From positions 153,384,875 to 153,448,874 of the forward strand of contig CP136062.1 of assembly GCA_032622095.1 (NCBI GenBank): DNA of 64,000 bases. Reading direction: 5' to 3'. Shown here one piece after another: positions 36,108-47,775 of this stretch (positions are counted from its first letter, which is position 1; every line of letters begins with the position of its first letter). A program made the translations under genes and the position numbers. The notes beneath the pieces were generated by a model, which saw only the letters and a list, made by a program, of their open reading frames with translations, did not search any database and was not told the DNA's origin. This stretch comes from Siphonodentalium dalli. Its lineage: Eukaryota > Mollusca > Scaphopoda > Gadilida > Siphonodentaliidae.

Positions 36108-36832
36108 GTTGCTTCGTCAATACATTACATGTGACCGTTCTTTCCCAGAAGATCCTAACAGTAAGACAGAATAATAACGCTGTTGTGATCAAATTATTTT
36201 TTCCATGTACTTCTTCAGTTCCCAGACGACGGCGGGGTAATATGACATGACAGTTCCACTGATCCCATCTTGCAAACATTCTATCCATTTTATCTCTTAT
36301 TAAATTCTGCGTGTGTCTGAAGTCTTCACCCGATCCTCTAACTCATATACTAAAGATTCCCTTATAAGATTATTCAGGATTTAAAGGATGCGGCCGTGGA
36401 GACGTGACACTGCTAATGTTACAGAAGACTTTCTAGTGGTCCAACGACCAGAATAATTTCATTAATTGGAAGATTCGCGCCCCGCTATCTGTGTATCTCT
36501 CAAGATCGTGTTCAGGGAAATAATTTAATTGTCTTGATAGACGACCAACGTGTGCTCTAATTGACTTATTTGGCTGGAAAAGGTCTCACAAGAACACATT
36601 TTGCGTAGAGTGTCTACTTCCTTTTTTTAATTGACAGTGTGTTCATAATGGGATAATCTCATCTTATGTGAGGACCATTTGTCTCCTGATATCAAGTCAA
36701 TGCTGGATCTTGTTAAAGTGTTTCCTGCATTTTTACTCGATAAGCAATTTCTCTCTTTCTTTTTTTCTTCTTTCTTTTTTTTATTTGAAGAAATAAATAA
36801 GAAGAAAGATCAGACAGACAACAAGCTGTGAA

Positions 36833-36945
36833 ATAGTATGTCTGAAATTTGGAGATTGAGGTTCCCACAAGGTGGATTTAGTGATGCTATCCCACATGAC
36901 GGGCTAGCATAACCAAATTCACCCTCTGGAAACCTCACTCAATGG
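36833..36945. mobile_element. Family M fragment
   Basis: AATAGTATGTCTGAAATTTG...CACCCTCTGGAAACCTCAC: one hairpin only, joined to the GGGCAC repeat. Confidence 0.75.
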
Positions 36946-37330
36946 AAAGGGGGCACACCTTCAATAAAAGGGCACTTTTTCAGCAGAGTTAATGGTTTAA
37001 ATGCCGAAAACGCAAAAGTTTGGTAATCATGCAGCATTATAAAGAAATTTCCAGAACCAAGCTAATTTTAAACAATGGAATGGATATATTTATCTCTAGG
37101 GGAAATATAATAAAACATTGAAGATAAAGGTTAGTTAAATATACATAGTATGGAAGGTTTCTGGTAAACTGTGTAATGCGTGCCAGAGGCAATCAAGGCT
37201 AAGGGGCACACCTCAATAAAAGGGCACTTTTTCAGCAGAGTTATTGGTTTAAATGCCGAAAACGCAAAAGTTTGGTAATCATGCAGCATTATAAAGAACT
37301 TTACAGAACCAAGCTCATTTAACCCTTCAA
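36945..37330. repeat. Dispersed 'CAATAAAAGGGCACTTTTTC' repeat, two tandem copies
   Basis: CAATAAAAGGGCACTTTTTC AGCAGAGTT, then TGGTTTAAATGCCGAAAACG and AATCATGCAGCATTATAAAG, occurs at 36970 and again at 37211. Further copies are at about 40065-40150 and 40875-41160. Confidence 0.85.
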
Positions 37331-37506
37331 TATGGGAGCTACACTGGTGCAGCATTGAAGATCCTGTGCGAGGGCATTCTCTTATACATGCGAGTCTCCC
37401 ATAGGGAGCCTTGCATATATTAGAGAATGCACTGGCTTATAATGTCAATGTAAATATTATTAGGCCAATAATGTATACTCATATATGCGAGGCGCCCTGT
37501 GGGAGA
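37319..37506. mobile_element. Family B element, right-truncated
   Basis: TTAACCCTTCAATATGGGAG...CATTCTCTTATACATGCGAG...; ends abruptly after GCGCCCTGTGGGAGA. Confidence 0.75.
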
Positions 37507-37539
37507 AATAAATATAACAGGAAGATCAGAGACAACAAG

Positions 37540-37927
37540 CTGTGAAATTTGCAGATTGAGGTCCCCAGAAGGTGGATTTGGTGATGCTATTGGGCTAGCA
37601 TAACCAAGTTCACCTTCTGGGGACCTAATTCTGCTTAAGTCTCAACTCCTAGGAGACCTAGGATTAGATGGACGTTCCCCAGTTGAAGTTGGTGATGTTC
37701 ACGCATTAGTCACCTTGATTATGCATTTTATCTTCTGCAAATTAGGGGGTATCGAAACTGAACAGAAGTTAAAAAGTAACTATATTTTTTTTAATTTGAG
37801 ACTACAGGTACTTCACAGAAGATGAGGTCTGAGCAGAATGAGGCCACCAGAGGGTGAATATAGTGACGCTACCCCACATAGTGGGCTAGCATCACCAAAT
37901 TCATCCTCTAGGGACATCATTCTGCAT
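37540..37927. mobile_element. Family M MITE, diverged, ends eroded
   Basis: GCAGATTGAGGTCCCCAGAA...TTCTGGGGACCTAATTC, middle spacer with GTTCCCCAGTTGAAGTTGG, then AATGAGGCCACCAGAGGGTG...CTCTAGGGACATCATTC. A second spacer-like stretch follows to about 38090 (TTGGGAACCTCGATTATGCA). Confidence 0.8.
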
Positions 37928-38170
37928 GGAGACAGTCAGATTTAAGCTTCCAGATTGTGAAGATGGTGATGTGCACCCATTGGGAACCTCGATTATGCAT
38001 TGCCAATTTGAGGATATAGAGAAACTAAACTAAAAAAGAAAATTTGTAAAGAAACTAAATAACTTGTTAATTTGATAATAAAGATACTTTCCAGAGAAAC
38101 AGTGTCTATGGGCATTAGTTTGGAAAATGGATGGCAAAGTTCATAAAGGTTGAACTTTTTCAAATTTATA

Positions 38171-38568
38171 TTAACCCTTTACCCAACAGAAGGGCCCTGT
38201 GCCAATGCATTCTCTTATATATGCGAGTCGACCATAGGTCGCCTCGCATATATAAGAGAATGCATTGGCTTAACACATTAAAAATTATAAAATTGTTAAA
38301 GAATGTAAGAAAAAATGGTAAAAAGTGTTAAAAAAAGATTTTTTTAGGCCAATGCATTCTCTTATATATGCGAGGCGACCTATGGTCGACTCGCATATAT
38401 AAGAGAATGCATTGGCACAGGGCTAACTGTAACTATCACAATGTGGTCAAGGAGCCGGTTCCAATGATATCCATATTTGTATGGTTCTATTGAGACAGAC
38501 CGAAGATATTTTAGGCTGTTGAAGCTTTATTTGGCCGGTTTTGGCCGGTTTGTTGGGTAAAGGGTTAA
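38171..38568. mobile_element. Family A TTAA MITE with an unoccupied site in the window
   Basis: TTAACCCTTTACCCAACAGA to TGTTGGGTAAAGGGTTAA, both TTAA intact. The surrounding sequence (AATGGATGGCAAAGTTCATA...ATTTATAT|TTAA|TAGAT) exists without the element at 39112-39165, where a single TTAA (39158-39161) marks the empty site. Confidence 0.93.
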
Positions 38569-38610
38569 TAGATTAATCGTATGAGTGCATGTGTACGAAA
38601 CGACATCAGT

Positions 38611-38760
38611 GTTAATACTGATTATAGATAGCAGGATTAATACTGATTATAGATAGCAGGATTAATACTGATTATAGATAGCAGGATTAATACTGATTAT
38701 AGATAGCAGGATTAATACTGATTATAGATAGCAGGATTAATACTGATTATAGATAGCAGG
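38611..38760. repeat. 25-bp minisatellite, 6 copies
   Basis: ATTAATACTGATTATAGATA GCAGG, six exact head-to-tail units except the first base. The related duplicate near 39655 has only a single, partial unit. Confidence 0.97.
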
Positions 38761-39183
38761 ATTAATTCAACATTTGTGCATGCTTCATCAGTCGACGCTG
38801 GTGAATCACGAACTAAAGTTAGCAGATCTCGGCCAATTAAAATGCCTGTTTCGGCAACAAATATTCAACTTTAATTGAATAGTGAATATGAAACATTTCT
38901 TCATTTGTTCGAAGTTGACCTAAAAAACAATTGTTTTTTATTTCATTTGTTTATTTGTTTTGATTTTTGTTATATTTGTGTTTATTTCAGAAAATAAAAT
39001 TATACATTTTTGCTATAACCCAAGAACAATACATGTATAGTAATGGATGACACATGCCAAACCAGAGCAACAAAACTACGTTGAATAATCGTATATGGGC
39101 TTCAGTTAGAAAAATGGATGGCAAAGTTTATAGAGGTTAAACATTTTCAAATTTATATTAATAGATCATTCATATGAGTGCAT

Positions 39184-39623
39184 TAGCCTGAATTTAATAT
39201 GTCTGACATTTGCAGAATGAGGTCCCCCAGAGGATGAATTTAGTGATTATCCCGCACAGTGGGCTAACATCACCAAATTAACCCTCTGGAACCTCAATCT
39301 GCTTATGCCTTAACTGCTACCAAACTAGGATCAGATTGAAGTTCCCCAATTGAAGTTGGTAATGTTCGCCCGTTAGTAACCTCTATTATGCATTTTACCT
39401 TCTGAAAATTAGGGGATATAGAAACTTCCCAGAAGGGAAAAAGTAACAAAAATAATGTTAATTTGAGACTATATAAAAACTTCCCAAATGATGAGGTCTG
39501 AGCAGAATGAGATACCCAGAGGGTGAATTTGGTAATGCTAGCCTGCTGTGCAGGATAGCATCACTAAATTCACCTTCTAGGGACCTCATTCTGCAAACGG
39601 CAGACACACTATTTGCAGACTTG
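39184..39623. mobile_element. Family M MITE, 440 bp, exact 8-bp target duplication
   Basis: TAGCCTGAATTTAATATGTC to CACACTATTTGCAGACTTG, flanked by perfect GAGTGCAT repeats (39176-39183 and 39624-39631). The duplicate locus at 38583-38590 has GAGTGCAT once with no element, proving the insertion and its 8-bp duplication. Confidence 0.95.
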
Positions 39624-39747
39624 GAGTGCATGTGTACGAAAACACATCATTGTTAATACTGATAGCAGTGTTTCAAAGGTTTCATGTAGCTAGAGGTTAG
39701 ATAATAGGGTTATCTGAAATTAAATCCAGCATGTGCTTAAGCACCTC

Positions 39748-39872
39748 CAAGCCTTGAAATAGTGAGCCTGTCATTTGCAGAATGAGGTTCCCAGAGGGTG
39801 AATTTAGTGATGCTATCCCGCACAGCAGGCTAGCATCAACAAATTCACCCTCTGGGAACCTCATTCTGCTAA
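39748..39872. mobile_element. Single-hairpin family M element with 8-bp target duplication
   Basis: CAAGCCTTGAAATAGTGAGC begins the element. It ends after only one hairpin (CACCCTCTGGGAACCTCATT CTGCTA). It is flanked by AGCACCTC on both sides (39740-39747, 39873-39880). The right terminus corresponds to the internal AGCAGAATGAGG boundary of full elements. Confidence 0.8.
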
Positions 39873-39881
39873 AGCACCTCC

Positions 39882-40035
39882 TTCTAATGACCTATCTAAT
39901 ATAATTATGATCCCTGAGATAATTATAAAAATGAGGCAAAGCAGTGTGATACACACACTATAGAATATTAAACCACTCTTAGGATGCTGATAGTTAAACT
40001 AAATAGATAGTACTTAGTATATACAGCAAGTTTGA
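39882..40035 (+). repeat. Dispersed segment, pairs with 42150-42320
   Basis: CTAATATAATTATGATCC(C/A)TGAGATAATTATAA through TAAACTAAATAGATAGTACT occurs in both places in the same orientation. Confidence 0.85.
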
Positions 40036-40153
40036 ATTAATACCAGGGGCACCAAGGGTAAGGGGGTACAACTTCAATAAAAGGGCACTTTTTCAGCAGG
40101 CTTATTGGTTTACATGCTGAAAAGGCAAAAGTTTGGTAATCATATACAACATT

Positions 40154-40416
40154 ATAACCCTTTCATGATGGGAGTTTCCTGAAATGTTGCAAAAACCCTG
40201 TGTCAATGCATTCTCTTATATATGTGAATCTCCCATAGGGAGCCTCGCAAATATAAGAGAATACATTAGCCTAACAATATTTACTTTGACCTTCTAAGCC
40301 AGTGTATTCTCTTATATATGTGATGCTCCCTGCGGGAGACTCACATATACAAGAGAATGCAGTGGCACAGGATCTTTAATGCTGCACCAGCGCAGCTCCC
40401 GTCATGAAAGGGTTAA
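40154..40416. mobile_element. Family B TTAA element
   Basis: Left end TATAACCCTTTCATGATGGG (TTAA mutated), right end GTCATGAAAGGGTTAA (40413-40416). Hairpins carry CTCCCATAGGGAGCC and CTCCCTGCGGGAG loops. Confidence 0.82.
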
Positions 40417-40436
40417 TTAATCACATAACATTTTAA

Positions 40437-40770
40437 AGTGATGTGAAACACTCTGGTAGGGTGATCAAATAGAAATGTACATTAATCTTGTTCAAAGTAA
40501 TTATTTTTACAAATATTAATCCAAACTGACAACACACACCGTCATTATTATATATTAATTAAATTCAGTGACACTCGATGACGAAATCATTTTCGTTACT
40601 TTATCGCCGATAGTTGAGTCCCGAATCGAGAAGTAAATATTTACAATTGAGCGTAGTTCAGATGATGTTTTCTGTGGAGTGGTACGGTCGATTTGCTTGA
40701 GATTTTCGATGATGCAGTAGAATGCTACATTCCCCCAGTTGGCAAAGTGCCTGAATACTAACTTAACAGT
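40437..40770 (-). repeat. Dispersed repeat, unoccupied copy (inverse of 51560-53245)
   Basis: Read on the minus strand it matches 51560-51742 followed directly by 53142-53245. The match includes GTAGCATTCTACTGCATC-type sequence, AAATATTTACTTCTCGATTC and GACGGTGTGTGTTGTCAGTT. The junction here is AATTTAATTAATATATAATA with one TTAA, showing the site before a family A insertion. Confidence 0.85.
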
Positions 40771-40802
40771 TTAACGCAACCGAACAAGTCCATAATATGT
40801 CT

Positions 40803-40882
40803 TTAACACTTTGACTGCCGACTATGAGTTATCTTGTACTATTTGCACGTAATTGAACAGGAGTCGGCAGTCAACATGTTAA
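40803..40882. mobile_element. Very short family E-like TTAA MITE (80 bp)
   Basis: TTAACACTTTGACTGCCGAC to GTCGGCAGTCAACATGTTAA, with TATGAGTTATCTTGTACT inside. It shares terminal design and the GTTATCT motif with the 1.56-kb family E element. Confidence 0.8.
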
Positions 40883-41026
40883 AGCACTTTTCAGAACCAA
40901 GCTCATTTTAATCTACTGGAATGGAGACATGTATCTCTAGGGAAAACATAGTAAAATGTTGCTGATAAAGGCTAGTCTATACCACAGGTTTGTGGTAAAC
41001 TGTGTAATAGTGACAGGGACACACAG

Positions 41027-41159
41027 GAGAAATCAAGGGAAGAAGGCACCTGTCAATAAAAGGGCACTTTTTTCAGCAAAGTTATTGGTTTACAAGCCGA
41101 AAAGGCAAAAGTATGGTAATCATGCAGCCTTTTAAAGCACTTTACAGGACCAACTGATT
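41027..41159. repeat. Dispersed 'CAATAAAAGGGCAC' repeat copy
   Basis: GTCAATAAAAGGGCACTTTT, TTATTGGTTTACAAGCCGAA and AATCATGCAGCC. It runs directly into a family B element, as does the copy at 37196-37320. Confidence 0.8.
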
Positions 41160-41429
41160 TTAACCCTTTCAATACGGGAGCTACACTGGCACAGCATTAA
41201 AGATCCTGTGCCAGTACATTCTCTTGTATAAGCAAGTCTCCCTTAATGAGCCTCGCATATATAAGAGAATGCACTGGCTTACAAGGTCAAGGTAAATATT
41301 GTTAGGCCAATCTATTCTCTTATATGTATGAGGCTCCCTATGGGAGACTCGCATATATAAGAGAATTAATTGGTTCATGGTTTTCTGCAAAATTTCAGGA
41401 AGCTCAAGAGTCAAGTCATAGAAGGGTTA
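41160..41429. mobile_element. Family B TTAA element
   Basis: TTAACCCTTTCAATACGGGA to GTCATAGAAGGGTTAG (right TTAA mutated to TTAG). Two hairpins. Confidence 0.83.
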
Positions 41430-41446
41430 GACTACTGAAATGGATA

Positions 41447-41698
41447 TACAGTAATGCCCTAAATAATCGTCTCCTTAACCACAATAGAATTATGGTTAAT
41501 TTTTCAGGATTTAGTCTGAACTATTAGGTGCCTAAAATTTAGGATTTAGTCGGAAATATGGCTCGTTGCCATTCATCGGAATGCTCTCACCGAGAGCTTT
41601 CCGAAGAATGGCAATAAGCCATATTTCCGACTAAATCGTGAAAAATTACCCATAATTCTGCTGTGGTTAAGGAGTCGATTATTTAGGGCATTACTGTA
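41447..41698. mobile_element. Family T foldback MITE, with small internal duplication
   Basis: TA|CAGTAATGCCCTAAATAATC...GATTATTTAGGGCATTACTG|TA. The left arm contains a duplicated AGGATTTAGTC segment, making it longer than other copies. Confidence 0.88.
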
Positions 41699-42417
41699 TT
41701 TATCTCTTGGGGAAATATAATCATGCTGATTTAGCTGAGGAATTCTTGCTATTCTATAAAGAAAGAGAAGTCACTCCTTGATGGATGGCAGTTACCTCAT
41801 TCTAAAGGCAGACGGTATTGGTTGTAGGTTATGATTATACCATATAAATATACTAAATTATGAACATTTCCTCAAGAATATACTAATAGCGTAGTAAAAT
41901 GAGAGTATGAATACGATATTATCCACAAAACACACTTCTGCGCCAGAGTTTGTTTATATACAGCACATAAATAGTGTGCGATAAGCAAAACACTCAACAT
42001 GGTGATTTATTTGGGAGATTGATTCACTGTGATCCATTCAACACCAAAATATTGAGTGGCAAGGATTAGCGAGAGCTATAATGGTATGTTGTAAACAACA
42101 TGCTACAGTTTTAACCAAAGTTTGGGGGTTAGAGGCCAGCAATGCTTACCATATCTATAATTACCTCTCTAATATAATTATGATCCATGAGATAATTATA
42201 ATAATAAGGTGAGCAGCAGGATACACGCTATAGAATATTAATCCACTCTTACGAAGCTGATAAACGTTAGTTAAACTAAATAGATAGTACTAATATACAT
42301 AGCACAGCAGGTTTGTGGTGAACAATGAGATAACGCCATATTAATTCTTACATATAAAGAATGCTGAGATTAGGGATGGGTGATACAACTGGTAAATCAA
42401 GATGCAGAATGCTGAGA

Positions 42418-42634
42418 TACAGTAATGCTCCAAATAATCAACTCCTTAACCACAGCAGAATTATGGGTAATTTTTCAGGATTTAGTTGGAAATATGGCTT
42501 GTTGCCATTCATCAGAAAGCTCTCAGGGAGAGCTTTCAGATGAATGGCAACAAGCCATTTTTCGTATTAAATCCTGAAAAATTACCCATAATTCTGCTGT
42601 GGTTAAGGAGTCGATTATTTAGGCCATTACTGTA
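42418..42634. mobile_element. Family T foldback MITE
   Basis: TA|CAGTAATGCTCCAAATAATC to GATTATTTAGGCCATTACTG|TA, near-perfect hairpin. Confidence 0.9.
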
Positions 42635-42924
42635 CATGTATCGTATCGGGTCATATAATATTGTGTATCCCGATATGCCCAAATGATGTTTGAACTGTGA
42701 CCGTTTGTAGTTTCTACTATGTTCTCTTAGGTGCCTAATAATAGTGATGGGTGAAATATTTGGTTAAAATCAATAACAGTGATGATGGGAATTTCAATCT
42801 GTCTTTTTACCAAAGAATAGTGATATTTGGAAATTTTCTACAACACTATCATTTGCCATTTCACCTTGTGTACACATGGTTTCATGACCAGTTTTATAAC
42901 TGACAAGTTGACTACTGAGTGAGG

Positions 42925-43180
42925 TTAACCCTCTCATGATGAAAGCTGCGCTGGTGCAGCATTAAATATCATGTGCCAGTGCATTCTCTTATATATGTGA
43001 GTCTCACATAGGGAGCCTCGCATATATAAGAGAATGCATTGTCTTTCAAGATCAAAATATTGTTAGGCCAATGTATCCTCTTATATATGTGAGGCTATCC
43101 ATGTGAAACTCCCATATATATAAAGAGAACACATTGGCACAGGGTTTTCGCAAAATTTCAGGAAGTTATGGAAGGGTTAA
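42925..43180. mobile_element. Family B TTAA element
   Basis: TTAACCCTCTCATGATGAAA to GTTATGGAAGGGTTAA, both TTAA intact, two hairpins. Confidence 0.87.
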
Positions 43181-43235
43181 GAAAATAATTAAACTAAATT
43201 TGAAATAAAAATGTGAAGAAATTATTTCCCTAACA

Positions 43236-43686
43236 ACCGGTACCTACCATACCAAAACAAGGCTCCATAGCAACCGGTACCTACCATACCAAAACAAGGC
43301 TCCATAGCAACCGGTACCTACCATACCAAAACAAGGCTCCAAAGCAACCGGTACCTACCATACCAAAACAATGCTCCATAGCAACCGGTACCTACGGTAG
43401 TACATACCAAAACAAGGCTCCATAGCAACCGGTACCTACCATACCAAAACAAGGCTCCATAGCAACCGGTACCTACCATACCAAAACAAGGCTCCATAGC
43501 AACCGGTACCTACCATACCAAAACAAGGCTCCATAGCAACCGGTACCTACCATACCAAAACAAGGCTCCATAGCAACCGGTACCTACCATACCAAAACAA
43601 GGCTCCATAGCAACCGGTACCTACCATACCAAAACAAGGCTCCATAGCAACCGGTACCTACCATACCAAAACAAGGCTCCATAGCA
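43236..43686. repeat. 37-bp minisatellite, about 12 copies
   Basis: The unit CAACCGGTACCTACCATACC AAAACAAGGCTCCATAG is repeated head to tail with almost no variation. One unit near 43395 has an extra ACGGTAGTA and two have single substitutions. The high identity suggests recent expansion. Confidence 0.97.
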
Positions 43687-43736
43687 GAAGCACAGATGAT
43701 TATTATCTAGGCCTTAGCATATTCACCTGGGATATC

Positions 43737-43953
43737 TACAGTAATGCCCTAAATAATTGACTCCTTAACACCAGCAGAATTACAGGTAACTTTTCAGGAT
43801 TTAGTCAGAAATATGGCTTGTTGTCATTCATCGGAAAGCTCACGGTGACAGCTTTCAGATGAATGACAACAAGCCATATTTCCGACTAAATCCTGAAAAG
43901 TTACCCATAATTCTGCTGTGGTTAAGGAGTCGATTATTTATGGCAATACTGTA
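43737..43953. mobile_element. Family T foldback MITE
   Basis: TA|CAGTAATGCCCTAAATAATT to GATTATTTATGGCAATACTG|TA. Confidence 0.9.
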
Positions 43954-44219
43954 GAAACACAACCTTGTATCAGGATACATATCATAATGACCAGACCCCT
44001 ATCTCCCATGCTTAGAGATAGCACCATATAAATTATCACATGGCAGTGGTCCTACCAGCCTAGTGAAGGGGGAGAACTCTACTTTGTAGTTTGGGTCTGT
44101 GGAAGCAGAAATGTTTCTCATGCATTGTTGATCCAAGGATGAATGAAAACTAGAAATGGGACAGATCGAGTGGGACTAAGCTAGTCTAAGCAGTTCAATT
44201 GGGCTACAATGAAGGTACC

Positions 44220-44571
44220 TAGCGGGCTAGTATCGCTAAATTCACCCTCTGTGGACCTCAATCTGCTTAGGCCTCATCTTCTGGGAAGTAACTATAGTCT
44301 CAAATTAACATTGTTTTTAGTTACTTTTTCCCTTTTGGGAAATTTCTATATCCCCTAATTTGCAGAGGATAAAATAGATTTTCGTGTCACCAACTTCAAC
44401 TGGGGAACTTCAATCTGATCCTAGGTCTCCCATAGCACTTGAGACCTAAGCAGAATGAGGTTCCTAGTGGTTTAATTTGGCGATGCTAGCCTGCCATGTG
44501 GGATAGCATCACTAAATTCACCCTCTGGGGACCTCATTCTTCAAATGTAAGACACACTATTTGCTAGTTTG
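44220..44571. mobile_element. Family M MITE, left-truncated
   Basis: Begins inside the first hairpin (AGCGGGCTAGTATCGCTAAA), has the middle spacer and a second hairpin, and ends AAGACACACTATTTGCTAGT TTG, 75 bp from exon 4. Confidence 0.83.
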
Positions 44572-44646
44572 CAACTACTAATTAGTTATTAGAGGGTCAT
44601 AGGACCTGAAAATCAACCAAATATTTCTATTAATAGATATACAAAC

Positions 44647-44797
44647 CAGTGCTTTTTCTTTATATCGGTGAAAACTAGAATGTTGTCAGCTCCGATGTTC
44701 CTGCGATACCTGAGGAGATCCGCTGCGCATCCATTCATCATCCCCTCATCCGCGATATGGGAGAAAACAAAGCACTCTGCCCTGATAAAGTCCAGAC
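44647..44797 (-). CDS. BtpA-like gene, exon 4
   Basis: Acceptor ...TTCTCTGCAG before GTCTGGACTTTATC; donor GTTTGT. The 151-bp exon encodes LDFIRAECFVFSHIADEG, MMNGCAADLLRYRRNIGA and DNILVFTDIKKKH. These match the BtpA family block with the conserved FIR-E, ADEG and LLRYR segments and the IKKKHxSHA junction, completed in exon 5. Phase 1 in, phase 2 out. It is the most conserved piece visible here and the strongest family evidence. Confidence 0.97.
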
Positions 44798-45476
44798 CTG
44801 CAGAGAATATGTTTAAAAATTATAGTGTATCAGAATGCATGAACAAATTAATATAATGACAATACTCAGTTATTTCGACCTACTATTATTTTTTTTTACC
44901 TGCCTAGTAAATTGATATTTTTTTCGATCTGCCAGTAAATTGATATTCTTTTCGACCTGCTAATAAATTAATATTTTTATGGACATGCTAATAAATTAAT
45001 ATTTTTTGACAAGCTATTAGTATACTGATATTTTTAGATAAACAGATCCTAATAGATGTTGAAACAATGGCAGTTTAGATGAAATACAGATTACCCTAAA
45101 GTCTTAATCATAACGTGTAGTTTTATAAAAATGATAGCCATAACCATGTTTGGTTGAAAAAACTTTAGTTGGAAATTTGTCAAAATTCACATTAAAATTT
45201 AATTATTTCTGATTGGAAAATCACTATCATTATACTTGACCCTAAAAGGAGAATTATTCCAAACAAACTTCTACCATAAATATCTTTTTGCTAGAACTTC
45301 TCAACTCTCTTGTTGTGAACCCTCATATATCCAAACTTTGGGTTGCCAATGGAAAGCAGTGACAAGCCCAATTACATCCCTGTATTCATGTATCCATATA
45401 CAAAGCGATTTTAAAGTGACAACATTTATGCTTTGATCCCGAGAAACAGGAGGATGTCATGGTCTAGATCATGTTT

Positions 45477-45530
45477 TTAACCCTTCCATGACTTGAGCTT
45501 CCTGAAATTTTGCAAAACACCCATAATCGG
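45477..45530. mobile_element. Family B terminal fragment
   Basis: TTAACCCTTCCATGACTTGA GCTTCCTGAAATTTTGCAAAA, a single end only. Confidence 0.65.
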
Positions 45531-47151
45531 GCATTTGTGAAAGGAGGCTGGTAGCTGGTAGCCTCATAAGTTAGAATGAGTCTGATGGGGTTGTCAAAAA
45601 GATTATTATCTAATTCTGTAATATGAGCTTTTAATATCAGCCATATGCTTAGCCGCTTGTTGTAAATTGGCAGTATAGTAAACTATAGAACCAAGTTATA
45701 TGTAGAATTTGACAATGTCAAGTCAGCATTTGATAATCTAAAACTGAATTTAGAATAATTCTTTCAATTTTTCTGCTGAAAATCATAGCTTTAGTTTTAT
45801 TTATATAGAGTTATCCATCTTCCTTTAGAATGTTAGATCATGATTGAAAGTAAATGATATATATAGTAATTGAATATGTAGAGTTGTCTTTCTTCTGCTG
45901 TTCCCTGGGTCTTCAGCGTTAACATAGTTTTCTGCCTTCAACATACGGTAAGTAGACAAGAAAACCATAGTCAGAAATGGTAACGCGCTAAAGATCATAT
46001 ATTATATACGCATGATTGTAATTATAAAATATAAAATATATTGGTTTCACGAATGACCAACTCAGAATTCCGTTAAAATAACAATAACAACCAGCACCTA
46101 ATTAACGAACCGGCGACCGACTCGGCCGTCTCCGACCACAACCATCAGTGGGCTGCAGAACGAAAAATATCTATAAAAGTTGAAATATAAGACTTAAAAA
46201 TTATCTTTTAAATTTCTTTTATTGGTAATTGACATAGCTTGTCACAAACCAAAAATCAACATTATTGACATAATAATGTAATGGACAAAAAACGAAATTG
46301 AAATTCCCAACTACACCTTTTACCGGACTCGGCCTCCTGGTCGCGCAGTTCAACTTTTAAACATGAAAAACCCATTATCGATAAATAAAATGCCCAGCGG
46401 ACCACAGCTATCAAGAATTTGGAGAACGTATACAAGCGGCGCGAGCTAATAATTCACATATATGGCAGATTTTGGTGCAGAAAAAAATATGACGCAATTG
46501 TAACTGGTTACTGGTTTTCTCAACATTTTCTTGTGTGTCAGCTCCAATCATTAATCCGGTTACAAATGCATTGTACTTTATTTGGTCATTTGAAGTTACA
46601 TTTGGAAGTCCTGATGTGACGTGACATGTTTATTGTCACAAAGTTACAAATGCGTACCAGTCACCTATCCTTGTTAGAAAAGGGTTACAAAGTTACAATT
46701 GAAGTCGTTTGCCTGCAAGGGATGTGTGATTTTCAGAGTGTCACACCCTATATAACCCCCCCCCCCCCACCACCTGACCAATCTTCATCAAAATTTTCAA
46801 CAGTTAGAAATGTCATGTTTGAAAAATGCTATTATTAATTTATTCTAAGCAATATTTAGTACAAAAACTATGTGATTCTTATATCAATTCTTCAGACTTT
46901 TGTTAAATATTTTCCACTTGTTCAGCCAATAAAACCAGTTGGTAGATTTACGACCATATGAAAGTGTCTGGATGAAAGACGACAAAGTACAACAGAAAGA
47001 ATTGATATACAGGGAAATTCTACTCTTCGAAGGGGAAAGGCGGGGTTGGGGGCTGAAACTGACCAGAATGAAAAAATCATATGGCTACAATCCATAACTG
47101 CACTCACTTGTGGATAGATAATTCTAATTTCCAAATTACTACAATAGGGCT

Positions 47152-47541
47152 TTAACCCTTTACCCAACAGAAGGGCCCTGTGCCAATGCATTCTCTTATA
47201 TATGCGAGTCGACCATAGGTCGCCTCGCATATATAAGAGAATGCATTGGCTTAACACATTAAAAATTATAAAATTGTTAAAGAATGTAAGAAAAAATGGT
47301 AAAAAAAGATTTTTTTTAGGCCAATGCATTCTCTTATATATGCGAGGCGACCTATGGTCGACTCGCATATATAAGAGAATGCATTGGCACAGGGCATAAC
47401 TGTAACTATCACAATGTGGTCAAGGAGCCGGTTCCAATGATATCCATATTTGTATGGTTCTATTGAGACAGACCGAAGATATTTTAGGCTGTTGAAGCTT
47501 TATTTGGCCGGTTTTGGCCGGTTTGTTGGGTAAAGGGTTAA
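47152..47541. mobile_element. Family A TTAA MITE
   Basis: TTAACCCTTTACCCAACAGA to TGTTGGGTAAAGGGTTAA, 390 bp between TTAA sites with the full two-hairpin core and the 150-bp GGCCGGTTTTGGCCGG end region. It is nearly identical to the copy at 38171-38568, so it moved recently. The 148-codon minus frame across it is spurious. Confidence 0.93.
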
Positions 47542-47636
47542 CAAGTTAATTAAGTGTTCCGATGGATTAACTGCTACATTTTCCATGATAATTTGGTCGT
47601 GCAATGGCATTGCATGTTGTCCTGATAGCATATAGG

Positions 47637-47726
47637 TAGTGGTTTTTCCAACTAATCGACTAGCAGATTTTGGGATCGACTAATTTCATAATCTCATTGA
47701 TTAGTCGGACAATCTTTTCAACACTA
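47637..47726. mobile_element. Short hAT-like MITE, 90 bp
   Basis: TAGTGGTTTTTCCAACTAAT CGACTAG at the left mirrors ATTAGTCGGACAATCTTTTC AACACTA at the right. The TAGTG ends suit hAT elements, but no clean 8-bp duplication is visible. Confidence 0.55.
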
Positions 47727-47775
47727 TTAGGCACTTGTGAGTATTGAATGTGAATCTGTATTATATATTACATAC

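Larger units (their letters stand above)
29492..44646 (-). other. Intron 4 of the BtpA-like gene
   Basis: Donor GTTTGT, acceptor TTTCAG, 15155 bp, largely composed of transposons listed separately. Confidence 0.9.
44798..47775 (-). other. Intron 3 of the BtpA-like gene
   Basis: Donor GTATGT, acceptor CTGCAG, 2978 bp. It holds a partial family B end (45477-45530) and a complete family A element. The rest (about 44880-46920) is AT-rich with no gene seen. Confidence 0.92.

Noticed and set aside
43236-43686. CRISPR array
   Set aside because: Units are directly contiguous with no variable spacers, and the genome is eukaryotic; it is a minisatellite.
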